Below, one piece after another: positions 1 to 6,071 of a DNA stretch of 25,520 bases. This DNA is from Rikenellaceae bacterium (GTDB lineage: Bacteria; Bacteroidota; Bacteroidia; Bacteroidales; UBA932), in contig CAAFZB010000009.1 in NCBI GenBank assembly GCA_900767405.1, positions 1-25,520 of the forward strand. Reading direction: 5' to 3'. A program made the position numbers and the translations under genes. How positions within the stretch are numbered: position 1 is the stretch's first letter; each line of letters opens with the position of its first letter. A model generated the notes under the pieces. That model was not told the origin of the DNA. It saw only the letters and a list, made by a program, of their open reading frames with translations, and did no database searches.

Positions 1-53
1 ACCCGTACGTCGGTTTAGCAAACCGGTGGTTTCAGCCACTCACCCACCCCTCC
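1..53 (-). tRNA. tRNA-Ser(GCT), 3' part cut off by the window edge
   Basis: Read on the minus strand from 53 down to 1, this gives a 5' acceptor half (GGAGGGG), a serine-type D arm and an anticodon arm whose seven-base loop carries GCT, then the start of what should be the long class II variable arm. The top pair of the anticodon stem is a C-A mismatch. The rest of the variable arm, the T arm and the 3' acceptor half lie outside the window. It diverges from the tRNA-Gly gene, with promoters between them. Confidence 0.85.
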
Positions 54-83
54 AGGTCACCACGCTTCTGTCAAACGGGACCG

Positions 84-91
84 CAAATATA
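84..91 (-). promoter_or_regulatory. -7 promoter box for tRNA-Ser
   Basis: CAAATATA on the plus strand reads TATATTTG on the minus strand, an exact fit to the Bacteroidota -7 consensus TAnnTTTG, about 30 bp ahead of the tRNA-Ser 5' end. I see no exact -33 TTTG at the usual spacing. Confidence 0.55.
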
Positions 92-101
92 AAACATTTT
101 T

Positions 102-132
102 TTTGGAAACTAAAATATCTTCCGTATATTTG
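102..132 (+). promoter_or_regulatory. promoter for tRNA-Gly
   Basis: TTTG at 102-105 and TATATTTG at 125-132 are separated by 19 bp, the spacing expected for the Bacteroidota housekeeping sigma factor (-33 TTTG, -7 TAnnTTTG). The mature tRNA starts at 144, so the 5' extension would be only a few bases. Confidence 0.7.
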
Positions 133-143
133 CAGTCCCACTT

Positions 144-216
144 GCGGAAATAGCTCAGTTGGTAGAGCGCAACCTTGCCAAGGTTGAGGTCGCGGGTCCG
201 AGCCCCGTTTTCCGCT
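144..216 (+). tRNA. tRNA-Gly(GCC)
   Basis: A complete 73-base cloverleaf. The acceptor stem pairs GCGGAAA (144-150) with TTTCCGC (209-215), with T216 as discriminator. The anticodon stem is 170-174/182-186 around loop 175-181 with anticodon GCC at 177-179. The T stem is 192-196/204-208. CCA is not encoded. The T loop (197-203) reads TCCGAGC, giving C at the position of the almost universal T55; the rest looks normal. Confidence 0.93.
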
Positions 217-223
217 CAAAGCG

Positions 224-254
224 AAAGAGACAGCCGAAAGGTTGTCTCTTTTTT
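224..254 (+). terminator. intrinsic terminator after tRNA-Gly
   Basis: A 12-bp stem (224-235 with 240-251, one G-T pair) closes on a GAAA tetraloop and runs into a T tract (249-254). It starts eight bases after the tRNA. The T tract touches the -33 box of the next gene. Confidence 0.9.
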
Positions 255-282
255 GTTTGTCGGGGTCAAATACCTATCTTTG
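252..282 (+). promoter_or_regulatory. promoter of the CNNM/CBS gene
   Basis: TTTG (252-255), a 19-bp spacer, then TATCTTTG (275-282) match the Bacteroidota -33/-7 consensus. Only four bases separate the -7 box from the ATG at 287, which favours a leaderless or nearly leaderless mRNA. Confidence 0.7.
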
Positions 283-286
283 CAGT

Positions 287-1345
287 ATGCTGGACTTGAT
301 CATATTCCTTCTCATTGCCCTGTGCATCTCATTCCTTTGCTCCATCCTGGAGGCATCCCTGATGAGCACTCCCATTTCGTACATCACGTTAAAGGAAGAA
401 GAAGGTCTTAAGGCAGCGGCAAAATTCAAGCAATACAAACTGGATTCTTCCCGACCTCTTGCGGCAATCCTGTCTCTCAATACAATAGCAAATACCATTG
501 GAGCCGCCGGCGTCGGAAGGCAGGCCACAATCCTGTTCGGGTCCCAGTGGTTCGGAGTTGTGAGTGCCGTCACCACGGTCCTCATACTGGTCTTTGCCGA
601 AATAATACCCAAAACCATCGGCACTTCGCATTGGAAATCCCTCACAAGCTTCACCGCAAATACCATCCACCTTATAATAATATTGCTTTTCCCTATTGTG
701 GTAACAGTGGAGTTCCTGCAAAAAATCATTTCCAGCAGCAACAGCGACATCGGCGTCTCCAGAGAAGAAATCGGAGCGATGGCCGACGTTGCCGAAGAAA
801 CCGGGGAACTTGAAGAAGAAGAGAACGAGATTATCCAGAACATAATCAACATAGACGAAATCTCTGCAAAGGAAGCAATGACTCCGAGGGTAGTGGCGGC
901 AATTGCTCCCGAATCAATGACCATCAAGAAATTCTACAGGGACCGCCGGTTCCTGCACCACAGCCGAATCCCCCTCTATGCCGACAACGACGAGTATATC
1001 ACCGGCTATATCCTCCGTGTGGATGCCCTTCAGCTTATGGCCGAGGACAAATTCGACTGCAAGTTGTCAGAAATAAAAAGGAGCGTCTCAAGTTTTCCCG
1101 AGGAGACTACAATCGACAAGATCTGGGACTATATGCAAAGAAGCAAGGAACAGATTGCAATCATAATCAACGACTACGGTTCATTCCAGGGACTCCTCAC
1201 AATGGAAGACATAATTGAAACCATTCTCGGAGACGAGATAGTTGACGAGAAGGACGAAGTTGTAGATATGCAGCAGCTTGCCATTGACAAATGGAAAAAC
1301 AGACCCCATTCCGGCCTGCAGTCCTCCCCGAAATCAGAAGACTAA
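287..1345 (+). CDS. CNNM-type membrane protein with CBS pair (hemolysin/CorC-like)
   Basis: A 352-residue integral membrane protein. The first about 170 residues hold several hydrophobic segments and the DUF21/CNNM signature (the FAEIIPKTIG motif, with its conserved proline). A CBS pair follows at about residues 190-310, with MTPR before the first CBS and GLLTMEDIIETILGDE in the second. The CorC/HlyC C-terminal domain seen in longer relatives is missing; the protein ends in a short polar tail. Family members are linked to Mg2+/Co2+ transport or efflux, but the substrate here cannot be read from sequence. I chose the ATG at 287 because the -7 box ends at 282; a longer reading from 242 would begin in the tRNA terminator. 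The stop overlaps the stop of the convergent esterase. Confidence 0.9.
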   Translation: MLDLIIFLLIALCISFLCSILEASLMSTPISYITLKEEEGLKAAAKFKQYKLDSSRPLAAILSLNTIANTIGAAGVGRQATILFGSQWFGVVSAVTTVLILVFAEIIPKTIGTSHWKSLTSFTANTIHLIIILLFPIVVTVEFLQKIISSSNSDIGVSREEIGAMADVAEETGELEEEENEIIQNIINIDEISAKEAMTPRVVAAIAPESMTIKKFYRDRRFLHHSRIPLYADNDEYITGYILRVDALQLMAEDKFDCKLSEIKRSVSSFPEETTIDKIWDYMQRSKEQIAIIINDYGSFQGLLTMEDIIETILGDEIVDEKDEVVDMQQLAIDKWKNRPHSGLQSSPKSED

Positions 1346-2214
1346 TCTGTTTTTTCAGGTTTCCCGAAATGCTCCGCAAGATTGGGAAGCATTCTTTCGT
1401 AGCTCTCCTTCCAGAACGCCCAGTTGTGACTTCCCGGGTTCTTGCGCATCTTGTGCGGAAACTTCACAGAATCCAGGAATTTATGGGTGCTTTCGTTGAA
1501 TACGAAACTTACAATGTCGGCATTCCCGCATTCCATAATGAAATCGGGAAGCTTATTGTAAAAGGTCTTGTTGTATCCCCTCTTTTTAAAAATCTCCTTC
1601 ATATGGAGAAGTTTCCGCGATCCCAATATTCCCGTTTCATCCATCGCCGCGCTCATTGCATAACAGAAACAAAACTTGCTGGGGTAATTGAAAGCATAGT
1701 AAATTGAGCCGTATCCTCCCATAGAATTTCCTGCAATTGCCGTATTTTCCCTTCCCTTCTTCACGGGATAATTCTTTTCTATATACGGCTTGAGCTCCCT
1801 CCAGAAGAAACTCTCCCAATCGTTTCCGTGCTGCTTTCCGTCGGAAATCTTTGCTCCGTTTACATAAAAGCCGTTGAACCCGTCCGGCATCACGATAATG
1901 AAAGGTTCAATAATCCCGTCCATTATCGCCTTGTCCGTTATATCTCTGACCTTGCCTTTCGCATTCCAGGCAGTATGGTCGTCCAGCACCCCGTGAAGCA
2001 GGTACAGTACAGGATATTTCTTTTTGCCTACGGCATAATCTGCGGGCAGGAATATATTGAACCTGGCTTCTCCAGCCTCCAGGAACTTACTCTTGAAATG
2101 CACGTCGCTCAACATCACGCTCTCGAACACTTCGGGCGTCTTCTGCTCCCTCTTGCAGGAAAAAGCAACCACGAGCGCCAGAACTACTGTCAGGACCTTT
2201 CCAAAATTTTTCAT
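1342..2214 (-). CDS. putative secreted esterase, alpha/beta-hydrolase lipoprotein
   Basis: 290 residues. The N-terminus is a lipoprotein signal peptide: positive MKNFGK, a hydrophobic run, then AFSC with Cys20 as the lipidation site. The mature part is an esterase-D/CE1-like alpha/beta hydrolase: LLHG strand near residue 72, nucleophile elbow GNSMGG with Ser164, acid Asp233 in CGNADIV and His263 in GSHNW. Such Bacteroidota proteins often remove acyl or feruloyl groups from plant polysaccharides, but there is no polysaccharide-utilisation context here, so the substrate is unknown. A possible TTG six bases upstream (2220) is less likely than ATG 2214, which directly precedes the signal peptide. 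It is convergent with the CNNM gene, with overlapping stops, and divergent from the Rid-like gene. Confidence 0.85.
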   Translation of the reverse strand: MKNFGKVLTVVLALVVAFSCKREQKTPEVFESVMLSDVHFKSKFLEAGEARFNIFLPADYAVGKKKYPVLYLLHGVLDDHTAWNAKGKVRDITDKAIMDGIIEPFIIVMPDGFNGFYVNGAKISDGKQHGNDWESFFWRELKPYIEKNYPVKKGRENTAIAGNSMGGYGSIYYAFNYPSKFCFCYAMSAAMDETGILGSRKLLHMKEIFKKRGYNKTFYNKLPDFIMECGNADIVSFVFNESTHKFLDSVKFPHKMRKNPGSHNWAFWKESYERMLPNLAEHFGKPEKTD

Positions 2215-2231
2215 AATCAAAATTTTCTTTG

Positions 2232-2239
2232 CAAATATA
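2232..2239 (-). promoter_or_regulatory. -7 box of the esterase gene
   Basis: CAAATATA on the plus strand reads TATATTTG on the minus strand, 17 bases ahead of the esterase ATG. No clear -33 partner is seen at 19-bp spacing. Confidence 0.55.
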
Positions 2240-2254
2240 CCAAATCTTATTTCT

Positions 2255-2262
2255 TAAATTTG
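2255..2262 (+). promoter_or_regulatory. -7 box of the Rid-like/flavoprotein operon
   Basis: TAAATTTG fits TAnnTTTG. A TTTG at 2228-2231 lies 23 bp upstream, a little far for the -33 element. The predicted start of transcription is close to the ATG at 2268 of a six-codon ORF. Confidence 0.5.
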
Positions 2263-2284
2263 CACAAATGACCGATACGGCCCG

Positions 2285-3262
2285 ATGAAAGAAATTCACA
2301 AGATACTGCTTGCAAAGGACATCCCCTCCCTTTTGGAAAAGGAGACCGCCCTCAAAGCAGCATATCCAGCTTATTCCGTTTCTTTCAAAAGGTATTTCCT
2401 CTTCTCGGCCCGGCAGAAGAACCAGATACAAAACCCCGGTGAAAATTGTTCCTTTGTCATACAGCCCGTCCTTGGAGAAAGCAAGGTTGCAGTCTGGGTC
2501 CTTCTTGTCAAAGACTGCCCGGTAGACCTTGTCTGGCATACCAATATGTGCAGCAAAGCTCCCGGTCCCGAGGCCCAGACCACAGAAATCCTCGAATCCT
2601 ACGAAAGCAGGCTGGAATCCCTTGGTCTTTCCATCTCGGATAATTGCATCCGGACCTGGTTCTACGTCGACAACATCGACGACAACTATTCTGGGGTCGT
2701 TCGCGGCCGCAAGGAAAATTTCGAAACCCAGGGAATGACCAAAGACACTCATTACCTTGCAAGCACCGGCATCTGCGGAGGAGCCGTCGTCCCTGGAACA
2801 ACCGTACAGATGGACGCGCTGGCCATAAATGGAGAGTTCTCCCAGCGCTACCTGTACGCCCCCGCAAACTTCAACCCCACGCACGAATACGGAGTCACCT
2901 TCGAAAGAGGAGTCGTCGCCAACTACGGAGGGTTGTCCCACACTCTTATTTCCGGCACCGCCTCAATCAACAACAGAGGGGAGATTGTCCATCCGGGCGA
3001 TGTCAGAGCCCAGACTCTTCGTATGCTGGAAAATGTCGAAGCCCTGCTTTCCGAGGCCGAAAGCCGATGGACCGACGTGCAGATGATGGTAATATACCTG
3101 CGGAACAAGGCCGACTACGGCACAGTCCTGCCCATATTCCAGGACCGCTTCGACTTCAACCGTACTCCCTATGTCATAACCCTGGCACCCGTCTGCCGTC
3201 CGGGGTGGCTAATAGAAATGGAGTGCATTTCTGTAAAACCGGATAATTCCCCTCAACCTTGA
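2285..3262 (+). CDS. Rid (YjgF)/chorismatase-fold protein
   Basis: 325 residues, apparently soluble. The C-terminal about 110 residues are a recognisable Rid-family domain (HTLISGTASINNRGEIVHPG, then MLENVEALLSEA). The middle segment (RTWFYVDNID, then the ASTGI region) resembles the two-domain FkbO/Hyg5/XanB2 chorismatase group, so the whole protein is probably a double Rid-like fold. Whether it hydrolyses chorismate, deaminates an imine/enamine or does something else cannot be settled here. The ATG at 2285 overlaps the TGA of a six-codon ORF (2268-2288). Its own TGA overlaps the TTG start of the flavoprotein, so the two are very likely translated together. Confidence 0.75.
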   Translation: MKEIHKILLAKDIPSLLEKETALKAAYPAYSVSFKRYFLFSARQKNQIQNPGENCSFVIQPVLGESKVAVWVLLVKDCPVDLVWHTNMCSKAPGPEAQTTEILESYESRLESLGLSISDNCIRTWFYVDNIDDNYSGVVRGRKENFETQGMTKDTHYLASTGICGGAVVPGTTVQMDALAINGEFSQRYLYAPANFNPTHEYGVTFERGVVANYGGLSHTLISGTASINNRGEIVHPGDVRAQTLRMLENVEALLSEAESRWTDVQMMVIYLRNKADYGTVLPIFQDRFDFNRTPYVITLAPVCRPGWLIEMECISVKPDNSPQP

Positions 3263-4458
3263 AAACAGCAATCATAGGAGGAGGCGCAGCCGGATGCTTC
3301 TGTGCCATACAGCTTAAACGGAACCGCCCTGATTCCGAAGTCCACGTTTTCGAACTGGGGCCTGTCACTATGCACAAGCTCTCCCTCACCGGCGGGGGCC
3401 GATGTAACTTCACAAACAGTTTCGAAGGAGTTGGCTCGCTGGACGAAGTGTATCCCAGAGGCTTTCGGCAAATGAAAAGACTCCTGGCAGAATTCAACCA
3501 AAACAGCACAATGGAATGGTTCTCACTGCTAGGAATTGGCAGTGTAGTGGAACCCGATTTCAGGGTCTTTCCAAGCTGTCAGGATGCCCGCAAGGTAGTA
3601 CGTTCCATCCAAAAAGAAATGCTTCGTCTGGGAGTTGTTCCACAGTGCAGGCACAAAGTCGAAAGCATTGTCCCGAACCCATCTTCCGAAGGCGGATGGC
3701 TTGTCGATTCCCGGCATTTCGACAATGTTGTGATAACTACCGGAGGAGGTCTGCTCAAAGCAATATCGGACCTTGGCATAGAAACCGTTAAACCCGTTCC
3801 TTCGCTATTCACGTTCAAGCTCGACTGCGAAGCCCTGAAACCGCTTATGGGAATATGCGCTCCAAACGCAAGCCTTTCCATACAGGGCACTGACTTCAAA
3901 TCCGTCGGGCCCCTGCTCGTCACCGACTGGGGAATAAGCGGTCCCGCAACTCTGAAGCTGTCGTCCTATGCAGCCCGCTACCTGTACGACAACCGGTATA
4001 AATGCAAGCTCTCGGTAAACTGGATTTCCGCAAATCAGCAGGAAGGGCTCCGCTGGTGCCGGGAGCAAAGGGCATCCAATCCCAAAAAGATGCTGAGTTC
4101 CACCTGTCCCCCGGGAATTCCCGAACGGCTGTGGAAATTCATCCTTTCGCAGCGTTGCTCCCTCCGGGAAGATCTCCGTTGGGCTGAAATCGGAGACAAG
4201 GGCCTCAACAGACTATCGAGCGTTCTTACGGCCGACTCCTACGCCATCTGCGGGAGGGCGGCGTTCAAAGAGGAGTTCGTCACTGCCGGAGGCATCTGCC
4301 TGAACGCCGTCGACATCCGCACTCTGGAGTGCAAAAAATATCCAGGACTCTTCTTTGCCGGAGAAGTCCTGGACATCGATGCGATAACCGGAGGTTTCAA
4401 CCTTCAGGCGGCCTGGAGCACGGCATTCTGCGTCGCCTCCGCCATCTCGGGAAGGTAG
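3259..4458 (+). CDS. BaiN/HI0933-family FAD-dependent oxidoreductase
   Basis: 399 residues of an NAD(P)/FAD flavoprotein. It opens with the Rossmann motif IIGGGAAG and carries the family signature LTGGGRCNFTN near residue 50, a VVITTGGG strand, and the C-terminal FAD-contact motif GEVLDIDAITGGFNLQ. Relatives include HI0933 and the BaiN proteins named for bile-acid reduction; most members have no proven substrate. The start must be TTG at 3259: an in-frame TAA lies at 3244-3246, no ATG or GTG lies between, and the Rossmann strand begins at residue 4. The TTG overlaps the TGA of the preceding gene (TTGA). It ends four bases before the convergent floA stop. Confidence 0.88.
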   Translation: MKTAIIGGGAAGCFCAIQLKRNRPDSEVHVFELGPVTMHKLSLTGGGRCNFTNSFEGVGSLDEVYPRGFRQMKRLLAEFNQNSTMEWFSLLGIGSVVEPDFRVFPSCQDARKVVRSIQKEMLRLGVVPQCRHKVESIVPNPSSEGGWLVDSRHFDNVVITTGGGLLKAISDLGIETVKPVPSLFTFKLDCEALKPLMGICAPNASLSIQGTDFKSVGPLLVTDWGISGPATLKLSSYAARYLYDNRYKCKLSVNWISANQQEGLRWCREQRASNPKKMLSSTCPPGIPERLWKFILSQRCSLREDLRWAEIGDKGLNRLSSVLTADSYAICGRAAFKEEFVTAGGICLNAVDIRTLECKKYPGLFFAGEVLDIDAITGGFNLQAAWSTAFCVASAISGR

Positions 4459-4462
4459 CTCC

Positions 4463-5410
4463 CTACTGTTTTGAAATATTCTCGCGCATAGTGGTATCGG
4501 CCTGAATGTTCTTCATCCGATAGTAATCCATAATTCCCAGATTGCCGCTGCGGAAGGCCTCTGCCATAGCGAGAGGCACCTGAGCCTCGGCCTCGATAAC
4601 CTTGGCGCGGGCATCCTGGGCCTTTGCCTTGTTCTCCTGCTCCTGGGCAACTGCCATAGCGCGGCGTTCCTCCGCCCTGGCCTGGGCAATGTTCTTGTCG
4701 GCCTCGGCCTGATCCATCTGGAGCACTGCTCCGATATTCTTGCCAACGTCTATGTCGGCAATGTCGATAGACAGAATTTCGAAGGCCGTGCCTGCATCGA
4801 GACCCTTCCCCAGCACGAGCTTGGAAATAGTATCGGGGTTCTCGAGCACAGACTTATGGCTCTCGGACGAGCCGATGGAAGAAACTATTCCCTCGCCTAC
4901 ACGGGCAAGGACCGTCTCCTCTCCCGCACCTCCCACGAGCTGCTTGATGTTTGCGCGTACGGTAACCCTGGCCTTTGCGATGAGCTGGATACCGTCTTTG
5001 GCCACTGCCGTCACGGGAGGAGTGTTGATTACCTTGGGATTTACAGACATCTGCACGGCTTCAAGAACGTCGCGGCCGGCAAGGTCTATCGCCGCCGCCA
5101 TCTTGAAGTCAAGGGGAATGTTGGCCTTGTTTGCAGAAATAAGGGCCATAACTACGTTGGGCACGTTTCCGCGGGCGAGATAATGGGCTTCAAGTTCGTT
5201 GGCCTTCAGGGACAGACCGGCCTTTGTACCGGTTATCATTGCCATTACGATGGTCCTTGGATTGACCCCTCTCCAACGCATAAGGAGCAGTTGGATCAGA
5301 GGTACGTGAACGCCCGAAAGCAGCGCCTGGAACCACAGGGCTACAGGGAAAAACCACAAGAGAATAATAAGCGCGACTACAATAATCGCAATCCACCAGA
5401 TAAGTTCCAT
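4463..5410 (-). CDS. floA: flotillin-like protein FloA
   Basis: 315 residues; the family is about 330. A hydrophobic N-terminal hairpin (about residues 5-50) is followed by the conserved FloA/YqfA core (RWRGVNPRTIV, ANELEAHYLARGNVP, GAGEETVLARVGEGIVSSIGS). The C-terminal helix is rich in Ala, Glu and Gln (about residues 225-290) and typical of flotillin oligomerisation. FloA organises detergent-resistant membrane microdomains. It lies four bases after nfeD, the usual partner order, so the two form an operon. The start at 5410 gives the expected N-terminus. Confidence 0.95.
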   Translation of the reverse strand: MELIWWIAIIVVALIILLWFFPVALWFQALLSGVHVPLIQLLLMRWRGVNPRTIVMAMITGTKAGLSLKANELEAHYLARGNVPNVVMALISANKANIPLDFKMAAAIDLAGRDVLEAVQMSVNPKVINTPPVTAVAKDGIQLIAKARVTVRANIKQLVGGAGEETVLARVGEGIVSSIGSSESHKSVLENPDTISKLVLGKGLDAGTAFEILSIDIADIDVGKNIGAVLQMDQAEADKNIAQARAEERRAMAVAQEQENKAKAQDARAKVIEAEAQVPLAMAEAFRSGNLGIMDYYRMKNIQADTTMRENISKQ

Positions 5411-5414
5411 AATT

Positions 5415-5882
5415 CTATTCGGTTATTTGTTTTACAATTACTTTGTTGTCTTCTATCCTGAGGACTTCTACCGCGGTGCCGGCGGCAATCATTGAATTGT
5501 CACAGGACTTCACTTCTACAGACAGGTCTCCGAACTGCGCGGTTCCCATAGGAGCAAGGCGGGTTACGGTCTTTCCCCTGTCTCCGGTCTTGAGCCCCTC
5601 GCTCTCTTCGTTCACCTTTGACTGGATTTCCGTCCCGAGTTCGAACCTTTTCCAGGTCTTCTCTCTCAGAATCACAATAAGGAGGACGATAAGCAGAGCA
5701 ACTGTGATGCACGTGGTTACAACGCCCACCGTAGTGCTGCAGAAACGGAAGGCGTACCAGCAGGCTGCACCCATGGACGCCAGGCTCAGGATGCCGGCCA
5801 CCCCCACACCGGGAATAAGGAGAAGTTCAATGAGCATCAGTATGACACCCAGAATAAGCAAGGAAAGTATTATCCACCACAT
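5415..5882 (-). CDS. NfeD-family membrane protein
   Basis: 155 residues. Two or three hydrophobic helices (about residues 2-75) include the LIPGVGVAGILSL motif. They are followed by a small OB-fold domain (GKTVTRLAPMGTAQFGD, then VEVLRIEDNKVIVK) characteristic of short NfeD proteins. NfeD proteins are genetically and physically linked to flotillins; floA follows directly. The open frame extends upstream to a TTG at 5909, but that lies inside the -7 promoter box, so ATG 5882, just before MWWIILSL, is taken as the start. Confidence 0.9.
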   Translation of the reverse strand: MWWIILSLLILGVILMLIELLLIPGVGVAGILSLASMGAACWYAFRFCSTTVGVVTTCITVALLIVLLIVILREKTWKRFELGTEIQSKVNEESEGLKTGDRGKTVTRLAPMGTAQFGDLSVEVKSCDNSMIAAGTAVEVLRIEDNKVIVKQITE

Positions 5883-5906
5883 AGCTTTGATGATTACGTT
5901 GTCACA

Positions 5907-5914
5907 CAAATATA
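5907..5914 (-). promoter_or_regulatory. -7 box of the nfeD-floA operon
   Basis: CAAATATA on the plus strand is TATATTTG on the minus strand, 24 bases ahead of the nfeD ATG. No good -33 match is seen. Confidence 0.55.
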
Positions 5915-5956
5915 CAAAATCCCTACGGGATTATTTTATTCTTTGGAGAAAAATGC

Positions 5957-5964
5957 TAAATTTG
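5957..5964 (+). promoter_or_regulatory. -7 box of secDF
   Basis: TAAATTTG fits TAnnTTTG. If it is used, the secDF mRNA has a leader of about 100 bases, far longer than other leaders in this window. No TTTG is seen at the ideal -33 distance. Confidence 0.5.
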
Positions 5965-5982
5965 CAAGCTAATTTTGGAGTT

Positions 5983-6057
5983 GTGGCCCCAAGCCGTTTC
6001 TTCAAAAAGCAGGAAGGCCGTTCAAAACGGCCGTTCACAGGAACAAAATTTAAATAA
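5983..6057 (+). CDS. possible 24-codon leader ORF upstream of secDF
   Basis: GTG at 5983 opens a 24-codon frame ending in TAA at 6055-6057, 14 bases before the secDF ATG. The peptide would be strongly basic (motifs SRFFKKQ and GRSKRPF) with no membrane segment. GGAG lies three bases before the GTG. An in-frame ATG at 5953 exists but overlaps the -7 box and would not be transcribed. Coding is unproven; the case rests on position and on the hairpin inside it. Confidence 0.25.
   Translation: MAPSRFFKKQEGRSKRPFTGTKFK
6013..6036 (+). promoter_or_regulatory. leader hairpin upstream of secDF
   Basis: GGCCGTT (6016-6022) pairs perfectly with AACGGCC (6026-6032) across a CAA loop. GAA (6013-6015) can extend the stem with TTC (6034-6036) around one bulged G. 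No T tract follows, so it is not a standard terminator; it may be a folded leader element. Confidence 0.5.
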
Positions 6058-6071
6058 TCAAAATATCAATT

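Noticed and set aside
4450..4470. Small inverted repeat between the flavoprotein and floA stops
   Set aside because: Only four pairs and no T tract, too weak to call a terminator.
5443..6057. 204-codon plus-strand frame covering nfeD antisense and the secDF leader
   Set aside because: Most of it is opposite nfeD, and it crosses both promoters. Only its last 24 codons lie in the predicted secDF transcript, and these are reported separately as a weak leader ORF.
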